Assembly: GCA_947176685.1 (NCBI GenBank)
Contig: CAMWRL010000103.1
Coordinates: 1 to 6,482, forward strand
Source of the DNA: an uncultured Ruminococcus sp.
GTDB lineage: Bacteria > Bacillota > Clostridia > Oscillospirales > Ruminococcaceae
DNA length: 6,482 bases
Direction: 5' to 3'
Shown: positions 1-5,556 of the stretch, piece after piece
Numbering within the stretch: the first letter of the stretch is position 1
How the letters are laid out: each line of letters opens with the position of its first letter
Position numbers and translations under genes: made by a program
Notes under the pieces: generated by a model
Databases searched by the model: none
Told to the model about the DNA's origin: nothing
The model's input: the letters and a program-made list of their open reading frames with translations, nothing else

Positions 1-365
1 GTTTATAATTTATTGTATTATTTCGTGTTGACACAGAATCCGGAATTGAGTCTGTTTTTCTTCGGGCGATTCCGATTTTTCAATCATTTTGTGAAATTAC
101 TCTTTTTTACTGATTTCCCACGCATTCTATGTCAAAATTTTACTATTTTTATCATTATTTTTATATCTTTTTGTGTTATTCTGGTGTATACTTTAAGTAC
201 AAAAGCTGAAATTCACTGTCAGCTATGAACGTTTTTATCTGTAATGGAGGATTTTCGTGACTTCGCCTTGTACTGTCATCTTTGAAAATGTGTTTTTAAA
301 ACAAACTGTTTTCTATGAATAACACATATTACCTCATTAGTTCGTAATACATTTATAGAAAGGCG
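1..365. other. AT-rich non-coding stretch, no gene recognised
   Basis: This part of the leader is T-rich on the plus strand and I see no supportable gene in it. A 71-codon open frame at 13-228 begins with TTG, has no ribosome binding site in the window and encodes a Phe/Ile/Leu-rich string typical of translated T-runs, so I do not call it. A TTGACA at 28-33 has no matching -10 box. A short AAAACA/TGTTTT hairpin (298-312) has no T-tail on the plus strand. Confidence 0.5.
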
Positions 366-393
366 TTGTAACTGAAGAATGTTCTGTTATATT
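366..393 (+). promoter_or_regulatory. Possible sigma-A-type promoter of the dockerin-protein gene
   Basis: TTGTAA at 366-371 and TATATT at 388-393 are separated by 16 bases. A TGT directly before the -10 box (385-387) makes an extended -10 element. Transcription would begin near 400 and leave a leader of about 210 bases before the ATG at 610. The -35 box is only a partial match, so the call rests mainly on the -10 region and on the lack of a better candidate upstream. Confidence 0.4.
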
Positions 394-405
394 AAAAAAT
401 CAGTG

Positions 406-532
406 AAGGAGGATTGATAACTGACATACGGCGGCAAAAGAGAAGATTTTCTATTCTGCTATAGAAAGGATTCTCGAACTTATCGAAAAGGCAAATAAGA
501 GGATAAAGTTTAAACAGTATTTCATGTCTTAA
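406..532 (+). pseudogene. Possible decayed small gene in the leader (ribosome binding site plus helical C-terminal fragment)
   Basis: A full AAGGAGG at 406-412 stands just downstream of the predicted promoter, yet no ATG or GTG follows it. One frame runs open from 425 to a TAA at 530-532 and reads as a charged amphipathic helix (KEKIFYSAIERILELIEKAN followed by KRIKFKQYF), which is protein-like in composition. A TGA at 422-424 cuts it off from the ribosome binding site. A second frame could start at CTG 421, eight bases after the site, and would give 25 residues. I do not recognise either product. It could be the tail of a lost gene, a leader peptide or chance. Confidence 0.25.
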
Positions 533-609
533 ACGTAGAGTCTGTCAGCAGGTATGCTCTGTAAATTAACTTAATGCCTTATTTGCGACAGAAAGGAATG
601 GTTATATAA

Positions 610-3600
610 ATGAAACCAGAAATAAGTAATCCGAAATTTAAATTGAAAAGATTTTTAAGTCTTTTCCTTATACCAATACTGTTTTTTAATATGGGCGTAA
701 TTAATGCGCCGGAAGCAGAAGCAGCCGAAACAAACGGAAGATTTATCTATGTTGCCGAAAACGGTAATGACTCTACCGGAAACGGTTCTTCCGGAAGTCC
801 TTACAGGTCGATTAAAAAAGCCGCTAATGAAGTTACACCAGGTACTACTGTTCTTATTCGTCCCGGAACTTACATTGAGGACGATATAACACCTAAGGTG
901 TCCGGTACAGAGGACGCTATGATAGTTTTCAGACCTGAAAAAACTTCCGATATGGGCAAGGTAATAATCAAACACAAGGATATTTTTAACGGTTCAACTA
1001 TCACTCCCGAAGTAAGAGCGCAGTGGCTCAAAGATACCGGCTGGAAAGAAGAAGAAGTACAGCATTATGACAATGCCGGTATTGAATATTCAATAGCAGC
1101 AAGAAAAAATGAACTTACAGACGTTTTTAACCTGTTCGGTCGTGATTATATATGGATTGAAGGCTTCGTATTCGAGGATTACAAATACGCACGAAGCACC
1201 ATAAACATAAGAGGCAACGGAAATGTTGTTATCAACAACCAGTTTAAAAATATAGGCTGTGTCTACAATGCGCCTTGGAAGTGGACATCTCTGGGTGTAA
1301 TGCGTCCCGATGTTACAATTCCTATCGCCGGACGAAAAAATGTTGTACGAAACAATTATTTTCAGAGTGTCTACGGCGAAACACTCTGCTATGACGACAG
1401 CTCAAAGGACTGTATTATAACTGAGAACACATTTATCGGCAATATAGGCAAAAATGCCGGAGCAGGCGGTGCGGAATCGTCAACTCTGGGCGGCAGAGCT
1501 GACGGCAACAGAAATAATGCATTTGCTTTCAATTATTCCGGAGGTTCAGTCAACGGCGGTACAATATGGCTTGATATCAGCGTAAGAGATTTTACCGCAG
1601 TAAGAAACGTTACACATAATACCGCTTATTTTATGTTTAACGAATCAGAATGTACAAGAAACTGGGCATATGAAAATATCGTCTATAACAAGCCACTTGA
1701 TGAAAACAAGCGTATGCCTATTGGTGAATACTTTATGAATTTCCCCGCACAGCGTATAGAAACAGGACTCTATTCAGCATTCTGGGATACTGGTTCAACA
1801 TGGGATGCAAGATGGGTAAACAATGTTACTTATAACCTTAAAACCGGTATTTCTCTGGACAGGTCATGGAATAATGAAGTAAGAAACAATATTTCTTATG
1901 AAGATGAAAACAGTATGTTCAACAGCAACGATACTGCCGGAATTGTGGTAAAAGAAACTACTATAAATGGTTTTCATTCTTGGCACGGTATAGACCTTAA
2001 AGGCGGCGGCATACAGATTTTCAGAAATAATTTGTGGTATTCTCCCAGAAAATCAGATTATGTCAGATATATGTACTCGGTACAGTCTCCGATTACGGTT
2101 GACGCTTTTAATGCTCAGATAAAATCAAAAACTCAACTTGCTAAAGACCCGATGTTTGAAAACGCTGCCGCATATGACTTCCGTCTTAAAGCAGGAAGTC
2201 CTGCTATAGGTTCAGGCGACAACGGTGTGGACAGAGGTGCATATGCTGTCTATCCGAAAACTGATGTCGGCTATAATAAGAATCTTGGTTTAACAGAAGA
2301 TGTAAATGTAAGCTTCAGTGAACTTAATTCTTCCGTAAAGCCCGGTGATGTAATTAACCTTGAACTTAATCTCAGCAAACCTGCGTCCGGAACAATGGAT
2401 TTTGAAGTAGCTCCTGTTGCAGGTGATGCACGTATAGATAAAGATTTCAGCTTTCTGGACAATCCGGCTGTTACATTTAAAGCCGGAGAAAAAAGCAAAA
2501 CAGTACGTGTTAAAATTCTGGACGGATATGACCTTGACCAGCTTCTGGTTTTCCGCATTAATACGGCAGGCAATACCAAGACAGAAGCAGTCGGTGCAAG
2601 AAATACGCATCTTGTAAGGATAAACAGAGCAGAAGAACGCATACTGGTTATAAATAATGTCGGCGATTCTATGGGACATTCCATAGTTGAGTATCATAAA
2701 CCCGGTGAATTAGTTACAATTGACGCAAAAACAAGACCCGGTTACACCTTTGACGGCTGGCAGGTCGGCATTGATGCTATGGAAGTAACTTCAATAAGCG
2801 CAGACGGCACTCGTGCTACATTTATCATGCCTGAGTACAATCAGAGAATACAGGCAAAATGGAAACTCAACACTCAGCTTGTAAATGTAACAGGAATCAC
2901 CCTGAATCATGAAACACTTTCATTGAACGCAGGCGATACATCTGCTATAAAGGCAACTGTTAAGCCAGACAATGCAACTGATAAGGTTGTAATATGGACT
3001 TCTTCAAATCCGCTTGTGGCATCAGTTGACGCCGACGGTGTTGTAAAAGCATTGTCTGAGGGTACGGCAGAAATCACAGCAACAACGCTGGAAGACAGCA
3101 GAACGCAGTTCACAGCGAAATGTAAAGTCAGCGTTAAAGGGACAATCGCACCGCCCGAAGAAGATGATAATAGTTTTGCCGGTAATGTTATCGAAGCTGA
3201 AGACTACAATATGCAGTCAGGCATTGATGTTGAAAACTGCAATGAGGGCGGAAAAGATGTAGCATATATCGAAAACGGAGATTATATCGGCTTTAAAGGT
3301 ATGCTCTTTGGCAGAGGTGCTGAATCAATTAATTTCCGTGTTGCTTCAAACGGCAGTAACGGCACAATTGAAGTACACCTCGATTCACCTGACGGAAAAC
3401 TCATCGGCAGTATGGACGTAAGCAGCACAGGCGGCTGGCAGAAATGGGAAACACAGAAATGCAAAATCGATAAGACAACAGATGTACATGATGTATACTT
3501 CGTATTCAAAGGCGGAGACGGTTATTTATACAATCTCAACTGGTTAAGTATAAATTATCCATATGAAAATGATGACCTTTTAGGCGACTGCAATCTTGAC

Positions 3601-3756
3601 GGCGTGGTAAACGTTGCCGATGCAGTAATGCTCCGGAATTGGTTATTAGGTGAGAGCAATAAACTTACCTGCTGGCGGCACGCCGATATATCAAAGGATA
3701 ATAAAGTTGATGTATTTGACCTCTGTATGCTCAGGCGTATGCTTATTGCAAAGTAA
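610..3756 (+). CDS. Secreted cellulosomal beta-helix protein with Calx-beta, InlB-type repeat, BIG2, CBM6 and type I dockerin
   Basis: This is probably a polysaccharide-active enzyme carried on a cellulosome outside the cell. Residues 1-38 are a signal peptide (basic n-region, hydrophobic 15-33, AEA before the likely cut at 38/39). Residues 44-545 form a right-handed parallel beta-helix with a DUF1565-like start (YVAENGND, PYRSIKKA, VLIRPGTY) and a typical end (DPMF, DFRLKAGSPAIGSGD, DRGAY). Then come a Calx-beta-like domain (about 562-672), an InlB-B-type repeat (about 678-752, GYTFDGW), BIG2 (757-842), an acidic proline linker, CBM6 (858-983, EAED and GGWQKW) and a dockerin (990-1048). The dockerin calcium loops are complete: D993, N995, D997, N1001, D1004 and D1026, D1030, D1034, D1037. 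D322 and E345 lie 23 apart, as in the GH120 catalytic pair, so GH120-like activity is possible; GH141 or a lyase remain alternatives. The ATG at 610 follows AAAGGA (592-597) by 12 bases, a long spacing. Architecture is sure; the reaction is inferred. Confidence 0.93.
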   Translation: MKPEISNPKFKLKRFLSLFLIPILFFNMGVINAPEAEAAETNGRFIYVAENGNDSTGNGSSGSPYRSIKKAANEVTPGTTVLIRPGTYIEDDITPKVSGTEDAMIVFRPEKTSDMGKVIIKHKDIFNGSTITPEVRAQWLKDTGWKEEEVQHYDNAGIEYSIAARKNELTDVFNLFGRDYIWIEGFVFEDYKYARSTINIRGNGNVVINNQFKNIGCVYNAPWKWTSLGVMRPDVTIPIAGRKNVVRNNYFQSVYGETLCYDDSSKDCIITENTFIGNIGKNAGAGGAESSTLGGRADGNRNNAFAFNYSGGSVNGGTIWLDISVRDFTAVRNVTHNTAYFMFNESECTRNWAYENIVYNKPLDENKRMPIGEYFMNFPAQRIETGLYSAFWDTGSTWDARWVNNVTYNLKTGISLDRSWNNEVRNNISYEDENSMFNSNDTAGIVVKETTINGFHSWHGIDLKGGGIQIFRNNLWYSPRKSDYVRYMYSVQSPITVDAFNAQIKSKTQLAKDPMFENAAAYDFRLKAGSPAIGSGDNGVDRGAYAVYPKTDVGYNKNLGLTEDVNVSFSELNSSVKPGDVINLELNLSKPASGTMDFEVAPVAGDARIDKDFSFLDNPAVTFKAGEKSKTVRVKILDGYDLDQLLVFRINTAGNTKTEAVGARNTHLVRINRAEERILVINNVGDSMGHSIVEYHKPGELVTIDAKTRPGYTFDGWQVGIDAMEVTSISADGTRATFIMPEYNQRIQAKWKLNTQLVNVTGITLNHETLSLNAGDTSAIKATVKPDNATDKVVIWTSSNPLVASVDADGVVKALSEGTAEITATTLEDSRTQFTAKCKVSVKGTIAPPEEDDNSFAGNVIEAEDYNMQSGIDVENCNEGGKDVAYIENGDYIGFKGMLFGRGAESINFRVASNGSNGTIEVHLDSPDGKLIGSMDVSSTGGWQKWETQKCKIDKTTDVHDVYFVFKGGDGYLYNLNWLSINYPYENDDLLGDCNLDGVVNVADAVMLRNWLLGESNKLTCWRHADISKDNKVDVFDLCMLRRMLIAK

Positions 3757-3813
3757 AAGCCCTCTCTGTCTTTAAAAGAATTGTATATTGTTAAGTTCTT
3801 GATGGGACAAATC

Positions 3814-3849
3814 AAATCTCCGCAGGCTTCGGCTTGCAGAGATTTTTTT
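3814..3849 (+). terminator. Rho-independent terminator after the dockerin-protein gene
   Basis: A 14-base-pair stem (arms 3814-3827 and 3832-3845, with one C-A mismatch and one G-U pair) closes on a TTCG tetraloop and runs into seven T (3843-3849). It lies 57 bases past the stop codon. It isolates the dockerin gene from the SUKH cassette, which has its own promoter. The opposite strand lacks a comparable T-tail, so it acts on plus-strand transcripts. Confidence 0.92.
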
Positions 3850-4023
3850 GTACAGAAATTATTGTGATGTGCAGAGCAATCGCCTGAAAAAATCTGTTCA
3901 GATGACAGCACAGGAAAAATCATCAAAAGAGCTTTTCTGACAATGATAAATATCAATTTTTTACAGAAAAATTCGTTGTTAATTGTTTGTTTATACAAAA
4001 TTTTATATTTTGCTGAATAATTA
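3850..4023. other. AT-rich spacer between terminator and cassette promoter, nothing recognised
   Basis: I find no gene here. One plus-strand frame stays open for about 50 codons after a TGA near 3865, but it has no ribosome binding site or start codon and no family resemblance that I can see. A 171-codon minus-strand frame covers this spacer and the 3' end of the dockerin gene; it is best read as chance. Confidence 0.45.
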
Positions 4024-4052
4024 TTGACGTTTTTTGTAATGTATGCTATAAT
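4024..4052 (+). promoter_or_regulatory. Strong extended -10 promoter of the SUKH cassette
   Basis: TTGACG (4024-4029) and a perfect TATAAT (4047-4052) are 17 bases apart, and TGC at 4044-4046 adds an extended -10 element. This is the best promoter in the window. Transcription should start near 4059-4060, about 200 bases before the intact SUKH ATG at 4260. The decayed SUKH fragment fills much of that distance, so the promoter probably belonged to the lost upstream copy and now drives the survivors as readthrough. Confidence 0.82.
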
Positions 4053-4112
4053 GGGTAAACTTGTTTTCAAAAATATACTGATTAGTAACTGAATTTAACG
4101 TGAGTTTAAAAG

Positions 4113-4212
4113 AAAAAATCAGGTAAGAAAATTATCGCATTACCAGAAATATATCTTGAAATAACTAACAGGAATTTTCCTGACTGGTTGAAAGACTGAA
4201 TATATGATTTGA
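4113..4212 (+). pseudogene. Decayed 3' end of a second SUKH (SMI1/KNR4-like) gene
   Basis: Bases 4155-4198 match 4704-4747 of the intact SUKH gene at 40 of 44 positions, and all four differences are transitions. The frame 4131-4196 reads IIALPEIYLEI then TNRNFPDWLKD, 15 of 22 residues identical to positions 141-162 of the intact protein (IIGLLEMWLEI, TNKNFLDWLED). Seventeen bases equivalent to 4746-4762 of the intact gene are missing. The loss puts a stop after LKD and leaves the true end (TEYMI, stop 4210-4212, against TEYML in the intact copy) in another frame. Everything coding for the N-terminal four fifths is gone or unrecognisable, and there is a TAA in frame at 4107-4109. This is a dead paralogue, not a start of the downstream gene. 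Confidence 0.8.
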
Positions 4213-4213
4213 A

Positions 4214-4229
4214 ATTCAATTCATACTGA
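4214..4229 (+). repeat. 16-base direct repeat, copy 1 (copy 2 at 5339-5354)
   Basis: ATTCAATTCATACTGA occurs exactly here and at 5339-5354, where it encodes the last residues and stop (FNSY, TGA) of the unknown-function gene. Copy 1 also reads as KFNSY and a stop and directly follows the dead SUKH fragment. This may be a scar of a lost second copy of that gene. The first part (TTTGAAATTCAAT from 4208) also resembles the spacer after the intact SUKH stop (TTTAAAATTTAAT), so part of the match could have another origin. Confidence 0.55.
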
Positions 4230-4259
4230 CCAAAAACAACTGATTTTAAGGAGGTATAT

Positions 4260-4778
4260 ATGGAAAATCAGCTTGAAAGAATAAAATCCAAACTTATTAA
4301 AAGATTACGGGAAGAATACGGTGTTGAGGAAATCGTATTTGAAACACTTCCGATTGAAAAGATTACTGAATTTGAAAACAAATATAATATAAAACTTCCT
4401 CAGGGAATTGTTGATTTTTACACAAAAGTTTCAAATGGTGCTGTTTTATATCCAAATGAGGAATCGTGCAATTTAGAACCTTTTGAAAACTGGTATTTTG
4501 ATGAAAATTTAATACATACAGATTTCGATATAGAAGATGATGTTACATATGATGATTACAATGTTATAAAAGAAAGTATCAGAGATTATTCTTTTGAGAG
4601 TTTCGGGAATATTTCTATAATGGATTTGGGTTGTGCTATGACATATAACATTGTGGTTAAAGGAAAACACTATGGTGAAATAATCGGGTTACTTGAAATG
4701 TGGCTTGAAATAACCAACAAGAATTTTCTTGACTGGTTGGAAGACTGCATTGATGGTAAAACTGAATATATGCTTTAA
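4260..4778 (+). CDS. SUKH (SMI1/KNR4-like) family protein, probable immunity protein
   Basis: A 172-residue cytoplasmic protein without signal or membrane segment. The N-terminal part shows the family signature: ITEFENKYNIKLPQGIVDFY (35-54), an FE..Y.I.LP pattern, followed by NG (59-60). A beta-rich region (118-142, DLGCAMTYNIVV) and a C-terminal helix (NFLDWLEDCI, 155-164) follow, as usual for SUKH. The protein is strongly acidic. Many SUKH proteins bind and neutralise toxins of contact-dependent or polymorphic toxin systems, but SUKH is a broad superfamily and no toxin lies next to this gene, so the immunity role is inferred from the family. AAGGAGG at 4248-4254 lies five bases before the ATG and fixes the start. 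It leads a three-gene set and has a decayed copy of itself just upstream. Confidence 0.85.
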   Translation: MENQLERIKSKLIKRLREEYGVEEIVFETLPIEKITEFENKYNIKLPQGIVDFYTKVSNGAVLYPNEESCNLEPFENWYFDENLIHTDFDIEDDVTYDDYNVIKESIRDYSFESFGNISIMDLGCAMTYNIVVKGKHYGEIIGLLEMWLEITNKNFLDWLEDCIDGKTEYML

Positions 4779-4803
4779 AATTTAATCAGAAAAGAGATGT
4801 AAA

Positions 4804-4994
4804 ATGGGACTTGATTTATACATAGAGGCTTTGATAAAAGAAAAAAAACCGGCAGAGTAATTTCTAATCCATATAAGGACGGTTACAACTGCGGAACATG
4901 TCTGAACGGTTACACATACAAAATAAAGAAGGAAAATGGTTTTTTTGAAGTATGTTGGTGGTGCGGCTGGAAATTTGTTGATATTCGCCGTAAA
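4804..4994 (+). other. 5' part of the unknown-function gene, separated from the rest by a -1 frameshift at a run of eight A
   Basis: ATG 4804, 25 bases after the SUKH stop and behind a weak AAAAGAG site, opens a frame reading MGLDLYIEALIKEKK and then stops at TAA 4858-4860. From the A-run at 4841-4848 the -1 frame continues without a stop (TGRVISNPYKDG and onward) straight into the downstream ORF at 4995. Joining the two gives a coherent protein of about 183 residues. The segment 4848-4994 encodes CxxC, 17 residues, CxxC (Cys codons at 4890, 4899, 4953, 4962), a possible metal-binding knuckle. The run has the form A AAA AAA in the zero frame, a classic slippery heptamer. A lost A in the genome, a sequencing error or programmed slippage could each explain it; simple mutation or error is the most economical. 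Confidence 0.7.
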
Positions 4995-5354
4995 ATGATA
5001 GATATATGCAACAGACACCTGAATACAGATTACACCGACGAAGACTATGAAATACCTTTGCCGCAGTCCGCACTCCGTGAAGTATATGCATTGCTTGTTA
5101 ACCGTTCTTATCTTCCAGATGACGAGGAATTTGAAGTGCTTCCGTGCAATATAGAATGGCAGGAACGTTTGTCATATGAAATCATGAATCTTGTGAACGC
5201 CAGAAAAATTAATAACATTATATGGCAACTGAAAGATATTCAATATAATAATTATGCATCTTGCGAATATATTCCCGACAAAAATGACAGGCAGGCTTTT
5301 GAAGAAAATCCGCAGGCTTATGAATGGGAGTTCAGGATATTCAATTCATACTGA
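4995..5354 (+). CDS. Protein of unknown function, C-terminal two thirds of a frameshifted gene
   Basis: As an ORF with a standard start this begins at ATG 4995 (119 residues), but no ribosome binding site precedes that ATG, and the frame is open and protein-like back to the A-run at 4848. I therefore read 4995 as an internal Met. The true product probably starts at 4804. The visible part is acidic and Tyr/Asn-rich, with IPLPQSALREVYALL, YLPDDEEFEVLP, a helical LSYEIMNLVNARKINN stretch and the tail EWEFRIFNSY. No signal peptide or membrane segment is present. I do not recognise a named family. Its place between a SUKH gene and a ribbon-helix-helix gene, with short gaps, suggests cotranscription. 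The last 16 bases recur at 4214-4229 beside the decayed SUKH copy, hinting that this gene was once duplicated together with its neighbour. Confidence 0.7.
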   Translation: MIDICNRHLNTDYTDEDYEIPLPQSALREVYALLVNRSYLPDDEEFEVLPCNIEWQERLSYEIMNLVNARKINNIIWQLKDIQYNNYASCEYIPDKNDRQAFEENPQAYEWEFRIFNSY

Positions 5355-5370
5355 AAAGGGGTAAAAGCAA

Positions 5371-5556
5371 ATGACTTACAAAAAGACACGTTATACAAAT
5401 GCGACAGTATATTATTTTAAAATGTATGTCAGGATACCGCCGGAAGAATACCGCAAAATTACCAAATACTGCAAAAAGAATAATATTTCAAAAAGCTGTT
5501 TTATGGCAGCAGCGGCGGTATACTATGTTGACCATAAGGAAAAATCCAGAATTTAG
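5371..5556 (+). CDS. Small ribbon-helix-helix (Arc/CopG-like) protein
   Basis: A 61-residue basic protein with the layout of a ribbon-helix-helix DNA-binding domain: a beta-strand at about 16-22 (FKMYVRI), helix A at 24-37 (PEEYRKITKYCKKN), a short NIS turn at 38-40 and helix B at 41-55 (KSCFMAAAAVYYVDH). The pattern RIPPEEY and NISKS followed by an Ala-rich helix and a YYVDHK end is typical of this fold. Such proteins dimerise and bind operators, often as antitoxins or autoregulators. AAGGGG (5356-5361) is nine bases before the ATG, and the gap to the previous stop is 16 bases, so it is probably the last gene of the cassette. No toxin partner is next to it. The 14-residue N-terminal tail has no recognised role. 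Its target DNA is unknown. Confidence 0.75.
   Translation: MTYKKTRYTNATVYYFKMYVRIPPEEYRKITKYCKKNNISKSCFMAAAAVYYVDHKEKSRI

Noticed and set aside
28..56. TTGACA as a promoter -35 box
   Set aside because: No acceptable -10 box lies 15-19 bases downstream.
13..228. 71-codon plus-strand frame rich in Phe and Ile
   Set aside because: It starts with TTG, has no visible ribosome binding site, and its composition is what translated T-runs give.
1381..1420. YDDSSKD in the beta-helix as a PL9-type calcium site
   Set aside because: The spacing and context do not clearly match the Asp cluster and catalytic Lys I know for PL9 lyases, so I did not call a pectate lyase.
2271..2697. Two minus-strand frames of about 135 codons inside the dockerin-protein gene
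   Set aside because: Shadows of a well-supported coding region with clear domains on the plus strand.
3865..4020. Plus-strand frame of about 50 codons in the spacer after the terminator
   Set aside because: No start codon with a ribosome binding site and no resemblance to the SUKH or partner genes.
3555..4070. 171-codon minus-strand frame across the 3' end of the dockerin gene and the spacer
   Set aside because: It overlaps the dockerin domain and the terminator on the other strand and has no family features; best explained as chance.
4782..5091. Minus-strand frames opposite the frameshifted gene
   Set aside because: The plus-strand reading joins into one coherent protein; the minus frames overlap each other and have no ribosome binding sites or family signs.
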